NCBI GenBank assembly: GCA_039881145.1
Contig: JAYKKI010000040.1
Location: forward strand, 191,001 to 255,000
Source: Druceiella hillmani
Lineage: Eukaryota > Arthropoda > Insecta > Lepidoptera > Hepialidae
Direction: 5' to 3'
DNA: 64,000 nt
Under the pieces are notes generated by a model, which was not told the origin of the DNA, ran no database searches, and saw only the letters and a program-made list of their open reading frames with translations. Of the stretch, positions 11,936 to 23,720 are shown one piece after another. Position 1 is the first letter of the stretch; every line of letters begins with the position of its first letter. A program made the position numbers and the translations under genes.

Positions 11936-12916
11936 GTCAGAGATTATTTGAAGAGTTGACACTTGGCACGAAAATAGGTTAAATCAAAATTAAAGTACTG
12001 TTGAAAAACAAAACTACTTAAATAATTTGAAAACAGACGTGGTTAAAATATAAAAAATGCGAAAAATTCATCTTTTAATACAAGATGCAAATAATACGTC
12101 ATCACAAACTATTATTAAAATACCACACTTTGTTGAACATTTTTTGTTTTTAACTTATGTGAATAATATAAGGACGCCATGAATTATATTTTAATCTATA
12201 CGCCCATTGTAGATACAGCATCTTCAAGCAACGTCATTTTATTTTGAGGAACGCGTTTTATAAAACGCTACATTTTATTCTATGCGTTGATGCGTCATTT
12301 AACGAAATACTAGCTAATTATCTAATTTACCTTTTTCTTCTTACCTCAATCAATGCGTAGATAATGGAATATAACAAAATAAATTATTAGTCAAATTTTT
12401 ATTCGAAGAAGGCTTTGTATTTTTTATGTACCACAGTAAAATTTATTATTAATACTAATTAAACTTTAGGAGAACCCGCAGAAATAGTGAATTTCGTTTT
12501 CGTGATTTACGACGTGATCGTGATAGTCATGAAAATAAATGAAAAATAGGGCCAATTTAAAAATATGCTTTCGATAATTAATATGCAATACTTTTAGTGT
12601 TCATGCCCTGTTCTAGTCATTGTATTCTCGTTAACAATATAAACCCTATAGAGAGTCTAAGACTGACTATTGGCGCTAGCCAACGGCGTTATTTTATTTT
12701 TAACTTTTATCTGGTTTTAAATCGCTGAAATCTTTGGCTTATTTTTACTCTAAAAAATATCTTTTTGTAACTATATTCGATTTTTATAATATAAATTTCA
12801 CCAGTTTCATTTGTTTTATATAACTATAGTACTTATATTCAAAACAAACGAATGTGGCACTTATATAAAAATTATTTTTAAACACTTTGTGGAAACAATT
12901 GCAAAATATATTTTAA

Positions 12917-13320
12917 AAAACCGACTTCAAAAGAATGTTTTTTTTAGTACCTTAAGAAGTAAAAAATTATTAAATTAGAATAAGTAGATATTTATTCGCA
13001 ATAAATAACTAAGTTACTTATTTTTAAATAGATGCCAGCACTATCGACCAACTTAAACAAACTAATAATTTAATTTAATTCATAATCCAAATTTAAAACC
13101 TTAACTACTAATGTACTCACAACACGAAATAAATTCATAAAGAACGCATTAATAATATAAAATTTTACATTTGTTTGAGTTGATCGGCGGTGCTGGCCCA
13201 GACTTCAAAAATAAGTAACTTGGTTATTTGTTGCGAATAAGTAGGTACCTATTTTGAGTTAATTATATTTTACTTTTTAGCACGTCCTTTTTTGAAGTCG
13301 TTTTTTTGAAGTCGTTTTTT
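12917..13320. mobile_element. MITE with long inverted repeats
   Basis: About 400 bp. It starts AAAAAACCGACTTCAAAA and ends TTTTTTGAAGTCGTTTTTTT. Inside, about 12980-13065 and 13170-13255 are also reverse complements (for example 'gaataagtagatatttattcgc' against 'gcgaataagtaggtacctat'). Such ends are familiar from dispersed lepidopteran elements. The matching place in the second series (about 50655) lacks it and roughly 250 bp to its left. There is no coding capacity. Confidence 0.75.
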
Positions 13321-13339
13321 TATATTATTATAGTATTAT

Positions 13340-16150
13340 TATTGATTAATAATATTAATCGTTACACTATAACTAAAATTCAATTACTTTATTTCTCAGA
13401 ATATTGTATAATTATTAAAAGTCACGGGCAAAAGCTAGTATATAGATAATTTCTTTTCTATCTAAAGTTGGTTATCAACAACACACAGAAATGAAGTGAC
13501 AGTAGTAGCCTCCAGTGATCAGCTGTTAGCCGTTGACCAGTTCCGTTATCCATATACGCATTATCCCTTTAACAGCTACCACTGAAGGAGTTCTGTTCTT
13601 CATATCCGAAATCCAGTTTCAGATTTTGCAAATAATAATTAATGTTAGGGAGTTGCATTGACTGACCTGATCGATGGTACAGTTATTTTGCAAAATACAA
13701 AACTACCATTAGCAAATATCTTGAATTACGTTTGATTTACTACCATCCAATAAGGAGTTCCATTGTTAATCTCTAGATCACATCAATAGACTCTGGCATG
13801 GTAGAAGTTGAAGTTATTTTGAAAAGTAATGATTACTAGTAGCAAATACGTTTAATCGCGGTTGATTTACTAACATCCCTTAAGGAGTTCCTCTGTTCAT
13901 CTCTAACACCCAATATCATCATATTTATATAGGACTATCTTTAAAGTACGCTCTTTCAATAAAAAAGGAATCAACGAAATAGGTCCACTCAGTAAAAAAT
14001 CATCGTTGATCATACATATAATTCTTTACTGAATTATCGTTGAACATTAAAAATATTTCGATGAATTGAAAACCTCAATACTGGTTTTAAAAAAAATATT
14101 TCAGAATGACATCATTGTTTTTAAATTGAAGAATGTCTGCACACCAGCTTTAATCTTATACATTATAATTACATATAAACTTTGAATTTCGTTTCAATAC
14201 AGTTTTATTTTTAAACTGCCTATTAGTCAATGAAATTTTTTTTACATTTAACATAATTTTTTGTACAAAATATCAAAAAGAATGACTTAAAACTTACAAC
14301 AGAGTTACAGGTAATTTTTTTTTAATGTAAGAAATAACACATCTTTGATTTGACTGCCTGTGTTGTAAGTGTTTTTACATCTAAATTATGTGTACGCAAA
14401 GCTTGCGCATTTTTACTAATAATTTATGTTAGTCTATTATTATGTCTATTATTAATTATTGATTGCACTTATTCAATAATATACCATTAATAACGAGCTG
14501 TACTTGCAATATACGAGTATATAATATTGACTAGCTGTACCCGCGATTTCACCGGCGTAAAATTATCTTATTACTACGTAGAATTTTCTCTTCCCCTTTC
14601 TCATGAATTACATATTCTTTCTATATTTATGGTCAGGCCGCCAACATTCAGGCGTGTCAACGTGATAGTCAGTTATACTACATAATTTTTCAAACTAAAT
14701 TTTCACTAAAATATGATTAGTCAGCGGGTTGCTATCCATAACTACTATGTATAAAGTGGGATTATGCATGTCAAACGGAGATAAATCGAATATTTATGTA
14801 ATTATTTATTTTGTCATTTATCTACCGCTTTTCTCTTTCATCTGTTACTGGGCCAAACCACGAATGATATCTTTGTATTGAATATACATCTATCATAAAT
14901 GTTATCTGGATTATATATCTATCATCATGAATCATTTGCCGGATTATTTATCTGTCACTTTCGACTGATTGAGACTGTGAAATAAATTAGTTTTTTTGGT
15001 AAATTGGTATGCATATAAAATAAAGCTGTAAGTAGCCATGCTATAATTCTATAACATGAACTATCTAAAGACGAAAATTTTAAAAAGTATTTCCACATAA
15101 ACTTTTAAACAGGCTATATTCGGTAAACGTAGACAAAACTTTCATCAAAATAAGTTACACTTAATGAGTTAAAGTAATAAAAGTGGATACTATAACAATT
15201 TAATAATTAATTAACCAACTCCGTATCGTGTCACAAAAACGATTACTCATCAAGAGCAGCGGACTTATCTAAGTTATAATACAGAGGAGTAGTCTCCAGA
15301 ATGTAAATTATCAAGTAACGTAACCATAGTAATAGGTCTAACGCGGCCATCATCTTTTTCTTCTGCACGCATGCGGTCCACTCCTAACTTTCTAGTGTTC
15401 AAAAAAAAAATTAAGTTTTTTGCTTTTACCTGCGGTTAATACCTTTATATTTCTAGCTAAAAATAACAGTATCTATTGACCAACACGAATAGCCTACAAT
15501 TTGTTAGGTTCCAATTGAACTCTAAAACTTACGGTTATGTCTATTTCATAGAGCAAAGTAAATTAAAAATTCAAAGACAAAGTAATTCAAAGTCGATTGG
15601 ATGGCACATTATGGTTTTATGAGCCTTTGAAAATGCACGTACGTTCGTACATATATACATACCCAACGACTCTGGCGTCATTCGTGCTTATCTACTAACG
15701 TTTGTTTCGAAAACACACTTCTTACCTAATTTTAATTACCCCCCCTTTTGGATGATAATACAATATGCGTCCATTATTTAAATGAATACATTAACTCTTG
15801 TGAATAAGTCATTTTTTAAGGATATGGTATTTATTTTTCACAGTGACCAATTTTTGAGAGAGGGAGCATTTGGAATATTAAAATATGTGTTTTAATAAAT
15901 TTTACGTTTTTTACACTCAACTCTTAATCAGTAACTAATTCTCATTGTAATTAATATTTAATTAACATAAAAGAAATTAAATTTTGCGTTTTTACTTACT
16001 ATATATAGATGTGAATTTAATTAGTTAGTTGGGTTATTTGTTCATTATTCAATCACATTAAAACTATGTTAATTATACTAATATTAATTATTATATTTAT
16101 AATTAAATTATACCATTTGATTGTTTTGGAACAATTCCTGAAGCTTTCGC
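13340..16150 (+). repeat. Module 2, middle part, first series
   Basis: It aligns with 50660-53790. Within it, 14400-16110 repeats module 1 (6200-8620) at lower identity. A local tandem repeat of about 150-170 bp occurs at 13640-13905 (each unit holds 'gattactag/ccatt agcaaata' and 'ttgatttacta.catcc..taaggagttcc'); the partner has three units at 50925-51325. A piece of the common dispersed repeat starts at 14530 ('ctagctgtacccgcgatttc'). No gene is seen. Confidence 0.75.
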
Positions 16151-16860
16151 AAAACAACGTCGATTACATCATATTTTAGGGTCCCGTACGTCAAAGGAAA
16201 AAATGATACTTTTATAAGATAATTTGCGTGTCCGTCCCCTTGTCTATTGGTCATGGCTGTTTTTCCCAGGAAGCGCTTGATGTAGAAACTTAACATTTGG
16301 CTAAGTATAAAATCATTTCAACCCGCATATATTTAAACTTCAATAATAGTTACAAGGTAAGAGAGAGCAACTAAAGTGTAATTTTCTTAAAGTCATATTT
16401 CGTTTGGAATGTCAATTGAAAGAGCAACTTATGATGATTTAATTTACAATTTTGAGCACTGATATGTCAAAACTATTAATTTTCAATTCAAGGTAAGATA
16501 ATCTTACTGAATTTTAATATTATCAAAGGTAATATATTTATCTCAATCGGGCAAAGGCCGAACAGTCCTAAGAGCAATTAAAAAGTTGAGGGCAGCATCT
16601 TCGATCTCTGAATTTATTATTCATACAAAACATTTCATTTGAATGTCTAATTTATAGAAAGCAAATAATGTACAAAATATTTGTAACTAGTAACTCTATA
16701 AAATTACGCTGATATTTTCAAATATGGTAATTAATATTTGTAATACTGAAAGGAGGAACTGGCAGAGAAAAGTGTTCAATTATCACCAACTGACGAATTC
16801 AAGACTTGAATATTTGCGTATTACGATATATTCATGTATACGTCAATACTTAATTATCAT
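16150..16860 (+). repeat. GGGTCCCGTA-type dispersed repeat plus module text
   Basis: Positions 16178-16300 match the well-known lepidopteran repeat that opens 'gggtcccgtac.tcaaagg' and continues into 'gtccgtccccttgtctat'. The block aligns with module 3 at 35160-35810, including 'ctggcagagaaaa' and 'tatttgcgtattacgatat'. The minus-strand 62-codon open frame over it is a by-product. Confidence 0.65.
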
Positions 16861-16869
16861 CAAATTTGT

Positions 16870-18060
16870 AAATTTTCAAATAATATTTCCATAATATTAT
16901 TTTAGAACAAGTAATGATGTGTTGTTCACAATTGGATTATGAAGTGACGTATATGAATAATCCAAATAAAGAGACATTTCACAGGAAAATGCGATGCACA
17001 TACTCATTTTTCATCACTTACTTTCCGCTAAATAATTTTTCAGCTAGGCTTTGTGAAATAAATACATCATAATAAATATCTGTTTTACATTTGATTGTTT
17101 GTTTTTGATTTTTTGTGAATAAAATTACGAGATATTGTATACGTGAGAATTGATATTTTACGAATTGATATACAATATTTATGTATATGGGATACATTAT
17201 TTTATCAATAAGTCATATCGATATTTTTCTATAGTGGAAATAAACGCAGATTGCGATAAAAACTTTTAGTAAATGAAGTGAAAGGAAAAAAAAATGTAAT
17301 ATTATTTGGAATGTAAGATACTTAATGATTTATATGATCGAAAAAGGAGTGGGTTCAAACCAGGCACAGATCAGAAAAATGTTTTCAAACTTAATACAAT
17401 TGACTGTATCTAAATAATTCAATACTTAAAATAAGAGCTGGCCTTACATAATGTTGATACATAAAACAATATAAAAAGCTGGCAATTAATATAAAGTAAA
17501 ATTTGCGTTTGGTCTATTATTAATGGTTTCTATATTATTATTCGAAATATCACTCAAAACATGTTTTCAAATTTTCCAATGCATTTTGCACGTCGAGAAA
17601 AATGAAAAAGAATCCTTAATAGATACAAATGGACTCCCCATAAAATGCTAAGTTGTGTAGTAAACATTTTGATAGAAAATATTTTGTACAGTGAGTATAT
17701 CGACGTATTTTGAAAAAGGATTCAGCGAGTACAGAGTTTGTACCGGTGCGTTTGTCAACATCCTAATTTATATTTTATCATTCACAATCAAGCCCCGTAT
17801 AAACGTTTAGTTTTTTCAGCAGAATTAGACAAGCAACACGCTGCTTAGTAAATATGCGTTTACTCTATGCCGTGTCCGGGTAACGTCACGACTCTGTAAT
17901 AAATTCATGTCATTTATATATATTTTTATTTAGAAGAGAAAAAGTGTTCTTTTTATTTAGTTTAAAATAATATTATAAATATTGGTTTGTTTTGTCTGAT
18001 ATAATAATAAAATTAGCAGTTGTCTTTCATATTAAGATAATTTTTGTTTGTAAAAATTTT
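16870..18060. other. AT-rich stretch, probably 5' part of the P-element insertion
   Basis: No partner is seen in module 3, where the text jumps from about 35810 to 36650 in 0.8 kb against 3.1 kb here. No THAP zinc finger could be read. Nothing else is visible apart from 'gtgggttcaaacc' near 17350, which lacks the rest of a tRNA. Confidence 0.4.
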
Positions 18061-19440
18061 AACTGAACAATCCATGTCGCAGCCATCACGTAGTTCACAA
18101 AAGGCCTATTTATTGAAAATTTGCCTTGCTTTACTCAATGAGACTATGTCTACTAATTTCAATTACATTTGACGGAATCGCTTAAAATCTTAATATATCC
18201 AAAATTAAATAGCAAACCTTATATTCCATATTTCACATACAAAGCCAAAAAATATTACATTTTAATCCATCTATGTTACTTATTAAGACTTGTGAGAAAT
18301 ATGTTGGGTGACAAAAAAGTTTTAATGAACGAAAATTGTAGAAAAATTTAATTTATCCTTATTACGTAATTAGCCAATATTCAAATAAAACAAGGTCGTA
18401 AATTTGGGAATAAAATTACATTAATGCATATTAATTATTTCAAACAAAAAATGAAAGTGATGATAGCAGCGCAATTACTTTAAAGGTCTGTTGTGACATC
18501 CATTCAGTACTACCATGATTTTTGGAGTTTATCACAATTTGAGAATTTGGAAGCCAATATGCTGTTTATAAACCTCTTTAATGACATATTTGATATTTTC
18601 AATTACAGGAACTTTATTTCTTCTGGCTTTAAAAAACCTTTGTACTCAACTAACAAACAAGAAACATTCGAAAAAATGGATCAAATTTGTATTATATTCT
18701 AGAAATTAAATTTGTAAGCAAAAATTAGATATTTAAAATCTGGGGACGGCATCGTTATCATAAACCCTACAAGACGTTTAGGTTTTGCCAGGTTCTTAAT
18801 AAACATAACAATTATAAAATATTTATGTTCAGACTATATTCCTACTCACTTGCACTTTTTACCTTTTTATAAACTATCACAAGAACGTCTGGAAAAAATT
18901 TGAGTTGCGTACATTTTAGTGGTGGTCTTAACAAAAATTCAACGATCAGAAAATTTATATCTGCACATAAAAGGTTACATTTTCACGCAGAGTTAAAATT
19001 GAATTGAAGTCGAAACTGCGTGGAAATTTAAGGAAATCACTATTCTTTCTGCTATAGTTTCCACGGCAAAATGCATTAATACTGCAATATTACATGACAC
19101 AATTTTAAAAGAATTTCGGTTCAGCTATAAGTTTCTAAATGATAATTCAGGTGATATTGGAGACGTGTGTTAAATAAATTAATTTACAGATTTCTTGATA
19201 TAATCACGAACTAACGAGTCATTTATCAGTCGTAAAGATTTCGCAAAACTAAGAAGGGCTTTTTGACTTATCCATCAAAAGATGTACTCAGTATATGCTT
19301 AAATTGCGAACATTGCTTTGAAGAACATTTAAAAACTAATTTTAACTTTGGTAAGACATCTTTTAATAAAATAATTTTAAAAATTATGAAATTTATTTAC
19401 ATTGAAATTTTCTTTGATAATTTAATTAATAATTGATATG
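18060..19440 (+). pseudogene. P-element (THAP9-type) transposase relic
   Basis: A broken transposase of the P-element superfamily reads along the plus strand. Landmarks in order: KAYLLKICLALLNE (from 18095); PYIPYFTYKAKK then CYLLRLVRNMLGDKK (18225-18320), which matches the family's conserved CH-LKLVRN region with the preceding acidic residue replaced; FGNKITLMHINYFKQKMK (18400-18460); FNDIFDIFNYRNF (18565-18615), inside a 69-codon open stretch; YKLSQERLEK (18868-18897); GGLNKNSTIRKF and HKRLHFHAE (18920-18992); YPSKDVLSICLNCEHCF near 19275. The order and spacing are those of the catalytic half of P/THAP9 proteins. There are stops and at least three frameshifts. An open frame at 19781-19969 could be the last piece. 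It is missing from the matching parts of the second series and of module 3, so it is either an insertion into module 2 or lost elsewhere. The family call rests on memory of conserved motifs. Confidence 0.82.
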
Positions 19441-19984
19441 AGTAGAGCTTTCTTAATAGCCACATATACTTAATAATAAAATATCTAACTTAAAAGTATT
19501 AAACAACAAGGTTAAGATATGAAACAACTTTAAAAAAATATCAAAAGGAATTTTGAGGAAACATTTGAATAAAATATTTTATTTAAAGGCCGATGACAAA
19601 CTAACTAAATTGATGAACAACTAACAAAATATGATTATTTAGAACCGTAGAAATACGTATTTAAGCTTTGGTGCCATAATATCATTTTACGAGGTACTGT
19701 AATTAAAATTCCTTTTTCCATATTGAATTGTTTGGTTTTTTCTCTAACTTGAATTGTGTAATTGAAATCACCACAATGTAGTGCGTAAGAAAAACAAGTT
19801 TTTGAAAGGAGTAGCTAAATTATGTTTTATTCTAGGATATAAAAACTTAGTGTCAGATCATTCCTTGCGACTGTTCGGCCCATTTTCAAAAAAAAATTCA
19901 CTTAAAATGTATATTTCTAGTTGGCAATCCCGTCCACATTTTATACAAAATGGAATATCGTTACTATAAATATTTAGATTTTTT

Positions 19985-20400
19985 TCATGTCTTTCTTATC
20001 TTTATTTTGATAGGTATATGGTAAAATAATATTACAATTCTAAATTTCCGGATCCGCTTAAAATAATTGATGGTTTTCATTAAAGATATTTTAAATTGCT
20101 CATTCGTCTAATACAAAGAAATTACGACGAAAATATTCTTGCAAGATGAATACCTTCATTAAACAAGCTAATCAAATCAAGGTCGATTAAATTATATTTT
20201 ATATTGTTAAAAACAGAATCAGATGGTAAATACGATAGCATATTGTATAAAAGGTTAAAATAATCCGACCAAAAGCATGTCGGTATACACACAAAAAACA
20301 TTCCCTAGTTGTACTTATCCTTGAAAATTATTGGTGCAAGTTAACTGAAATAATTTTATTTAAAAGTTCTAATAAAATGCTAAGGTTTATTAGAATTTTT
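19985..20400 (+). repeat. Module 2 text shared with module 3
   Basis: It aligns with 36650-37050 ('tttattttgata', 'tttccg.gtccgct', 'aaggttaaaataa.ccga', 'gcatgtcggtatac'). The same text also occurs inverted at 45750-45968. No gene is seen. Confidence 0.6.
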
Positions 20401-20639
20401 AAATAATATTATTATACATAAAATTATTATATGTATATAAAATTATTATATTTTTTTGTAAATGGAGCTTAAATATGAAAAATGGTGAATAGAACCTGAA
20501 TATGGTTTCGAAAGACCTACTCATTGATTTTGAACGAAAGTGCCAAATATTTATTCTAAATTTAGAGGTATGAGGAAGTATAAAAATATTTTAAAATTTA
20601 CAAGAGTAAGATAGAAACAATAACGGCGTGAACGACAGA

Positions 20640-20712
20640 AAAGGACAGACAGGAAGAGTGACGTGACGTAACTATAAATTTTTCATTTTATAATTTGGCT
20701 GCAGAACCCTAA
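20640..20712 (-). repeat. Dispersed lepidopteran-type repeat, reversed
   Basis: It runs 'aaggacagacaggaagag ... ggctgcagaaccctaa'. This is the reverse complement of the family that opens GGGTTC.GTAGCC, and it ends directly before the minisatellite. Confidence 0.6.
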
Positions 20713-20756
20713 TAATATTCGATTATCCATAGTGTACATATATTTTTAATTGTTTA

Positions 20757-21385
20757 TATGATAAGCAAACTGGGTGTATATCGTGTGTACATAGAAACTT
20801 TAATAAACAAACTGGATGTACATGGTGTGCATATAAAACCTTTGATAAGCAAACTGGGTGTACATTGTGTATACATAGAACCTTTGATAAGCAAATTGGA
20901 TGTATGTCGTGTACACATAGAACCTTTGATAAGCAAAGTGGATGTATATCGTGTGTACACAGCATCTTTGATAAGCAAAGTGAACGTATTTCGTGTGTAC
21001 ATGTAACCTTTAACAAGCAAACTGGTTGTATATCGTTTGTACATTGAACATTTGATAAGCAAAGTGGATGTATAACGTATGTACATAGAAACTATGATAA
21101 ACAAAGTGAATGTATATCGTCTGTACATAGAATTTTTGATACATAAAGTGGATGTATATCGTGTGTACATGGAACCTTTGAAAAGCAAAGTGGATGTATA
21201 TCGTGTGTACATAGAACCTTTGATAATCAAAGTGGATGTATATCGTGTGTACATAGAACCTTTGATAAGCAAAATGGATGTATATCATGTGTACATAGAA
21301 TCATTAATAAGCAAAGTGAATGTGTCATGTGTACATAGAACCTCTGATAAGCAAACTGGATATATATCGTGTGTAGATAAATGTT
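20757..21385 (+). repeat. 42-bp minisatellite, about 15 copies
   Basis: The unit is close to 'gataagcaaagtggatgt' + 'atatcgtgtgtacatag' + 'aaccttt', 42 bp. It varies by point changes but hardly in length. As 42 is divisible by three and stops are rare, open frames of 82-172 codons arise on both strands (for example KLDVYRVYIEPLIS per unit on plus, MYTRYTSTLLIKGS on minus). The open frames follow from the repeat. No start context, signal peptide or flanking exon supports a protein. It lies in the part missing from the second series. Confidence 0.92.
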
Positions 21386-22057
21386 AAGATAACGTATTCC
21401 GGATGTTAGTATATTTTTACCTGTTGTTTAAATAACAATTTCACATATTATAAAGTAGTCGTATACAAATTAAGGAATGGCAGTAGATAGTTTTAGCTAG
21501 TAACTAACTTACGTTAAGAAAGATAAAAGCAGAAAGATAAAGACAAATGAGTCGGCCTATCACAAATTGGTCGATATCAATTGGTCGCAATTTGGTCGAT
21601 ACCAATCTACAATGTTTAAAGTAACATAATTTTATACAAAACACACATACAGTTTTTTTGAAAAACATAATGTACCTTATTTTAATTCCCGATAGATATA
21701 AAAACTTATATTTCTATTAGGAATAATTTTCAAATTTTGTAAATAATTGTGTGAATATCATATTATCATTGATTATTTAAATACAGCATATTTTCAAGTT
21801 AATAAAATAAACCTGGTAATAAAAATGGTGTAAAAATGGCTTAAAGTCTCCTACATTTACATTTTTACAGGAAAGGAAATGTGAACATTTGTCCTCTAAT
21901 CAAAAAATTTCTTTTAAACGATAAGCTATTAGGATAAAATAGAAAAAAACAATTTGAAATTTCTATTTAATACACATAAGAGCTTTTTAGGGTTCTATGG
22001 TCAAACGGTAAAAACGGTACCCTTACAATTTTGTCCTATTTCTCTGTACGTATGTTG

Positions 22058-22059
<2 letters not shown>
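21386..22059. other. AT-rich spacer with one dispersed repeat
   Basis: Positions 21988-22055 hold a GGGTTCTATGGTCAAACGG-type repeat piece that runs into the TA array. A short duplicated phrase 'aattggtcgatatc/accaat' is at 21566-21606. Nothing else is seen. Confidence 0.5.

Positions 22060-22119
<60 letters not shown>
22060..22119. repeat. (TA)30 microsatellite
   Basis: Pure TA for 60 bases, directly after the truncated dispersed repeat. Confidence 0.97.
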
Positions 22120-22121
<2 letters not shown>

Positions 22122-22149
22122 CATTTTAATAATAGGTGTCATCAATGAA

Positions 22150-23170
22150 CCATCATACAATGAAATAATGAAATATTTGAATTATGATAAAAATAATATT
22201 AGGGGTGACACTAGACATACGTAATTTTTTATTCTGGTTAGCTTTTTCCGTTTACGAGCTAAACGCTTATCTATAAATGAACGGACAGTATATCAAAGAG
22301 TCCGCTGGTATGGAATCATAAAAATCGGAATACAGAAATAAAATTGTTCTCAAAATTGTTATTTTAGATGAAAATATAGAAAATTGTCAATAATATAAAA
22401 ATAAGAAGAAACGAAGAAATTAAAATACTAACGTGAATCATTCAATCAATCTACAATAGTACCATAACTAAAAGAAAACTATAGTAAGATTTAGCACAGC
22501 ACGTAAACTTAAACAACGCATGTTTACCAAAAATAGTAATAAAATAGGGTATTGTCACAAAATCTATTGTGAATAAGTTGAGGTACTTTACCGTTTATAA
22601 AAATTCGTATTTTTGAAAAAGTTTCGCAAATAATTTATCAGACGTTACAATAATATTAGCAATTTAGTAAAGCACATAGTGCTTTACTAAATTGTTTCAT
22701 GGACACCATGTTGGAAACATCACGTTTTTGGACAAATAGCACGTCAAAAACTACCAAAAAGAGTGTTTGCTAAATATCTCATTAGCTATTATAACTTCAA
22801 AATAACCACGGAATACAAGCTCACTGAAAATTATAAAACCATCAAAATACGAATAACTTAAGTCCTAACTTTTACGTAAAATATATTTTCTGAATAAAAA
22901 TGAGGTAGTAGCAGGTTTTTGTAACCATTGAACAAAACGAAATGCTATACGTGTTTAGGGTTAGTTGATTTAATAACGACGCTAACTTTTGTGTTTTTCG
23001 CTAACTGTTCCAGATTTACTGATTTTAACGACGTGGTATGTTAATGAAGTATTTTTTTTAAATTAACTTTTTTGGCAACAGCTTAATTGTTTATATTATT
23101 TTTTTATGATTTTATATTACCTTTTTATGAAAATTACATGTTTCGTCGCTTGATCTGCTGATTATTTCTT
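22150..23170 (+). repeat. Module 2 text shared in part with module 3
   Basis: 22420-22500 aligns with 37205-37290 ('aaaatactaa.gtgaatcatt', 'accataactaaaagaaa'), and 22930-23170 aligns with 37540-37770. The middle, including the palindrome at 22660-22694, has no partner. No gene is seen. Confidence 0.55.
22660..22694. repeat. 16-bp palindrome, 3-base loop
   Basis: Arms 22660-22675 (CAATTTAGTAAAGCAC) and 22679-22694 are perfect reverse complements. A loop this short fits a replication snap-back. It has no run of T behind it and is not a terminator. Confidence 0.8.
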
Positions 23171-23468
23171 GTGGTGTTAACGATAAAGCAACATTTATTA
23201 GCTAAGTTATAGCACAAATTGTTTGGTGTGCGACAGGTTTTACTCTTTTGATAACGAAGCGGCTGAATGTAATAAAGCATACTTCAATATTTAATATTCA
23301 CAAAAGATAAACAAATATTTTTTGAATAAATAACAATAATATGAAAAAAAATTTAGAAAATGGCAATGCTGCAATATGAACCACGCCTACTCCTTTTTAA
23401 AAGTGGAACTTTTAACAAGGAGTAGGCATTTAAAATCTTAACAACGAAATTTTCATTTCGGTTTAAAT

Positions 23469-23720
23469 ATGCAATGCTTTCAGGCGAGTTCCTCCATTGG
23501 TGTCATGCCTCGACGGCGTTTCCTGTTTCTTATTCCTGCCACACACACAAAGAAACTGTATGAGTACATATTTTCTCGTTGGAAGTGGCAATTAGCAGAA
23601 ATAAATCGAAATTTTCCTCCGCTGAAGTTTGATGGGTAAAGGTTATTTCTGGCCTTATAAATCATGCACACTTTGAAACAAGTTTCACTCACACGAGACA
23701 ATTATAATACCGTTAATATC
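23469..23720 (+). other. Conserved island V, copy 1
   Basis: Copies are at 38029-38290 and 54123-54310. All three keep an ATG followed, after one or two codons, by 'gctttcag', and share the plus-strand reading M..FQ..S.IS(V/I) then R/W..FPF. From the ATG, 56 codons are open here (..IFSRWKWQLAEINRNFP..) and 81 in the second copy; the third has a stop. On the minus strand 'cgtgtgagtgaaac' (23699-23686) resembles a splice donor. It may be a worn exon; the protein is unrecognised. Confidence 0.35.

Larger units (their letters stand above)
9870..12690 (+). repeat. Module 2, front part, first series
   Basis: It aligns with 47660-50655 throughout, starting at 'gtaatttaaaaagtatgatgttc'. Its 10200-11935 part also aligns, with lower identity, with modules 3 (30180-31220) and 3' (60250-61600). 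It contains islands III and IV. Confidence 0.8.

Noticed and set aside
17340..17380. tRNA-like B box 'gtgggttcaaacc'
   Set aside because: No A box, acceptor stem or cloverleaf can be folded around it.
20757..21385. CRISPR array
   Set aside because: The units are contiguous without spacers and the genome is eukaryotic.
20723..21387. Repeat-peptide gene in the 42-bp minisatellite
   Set aside because: Frames are open on both strands and in several registers at once, as a stop-free repeat predicts. No start, splice or signal sequence favours one.
22679..22694. Transcription terminator hairpin
   Set aside because: There is no T run behind the hairpin and no transcript upstream. In this genome rho-independent terminators do not apply.
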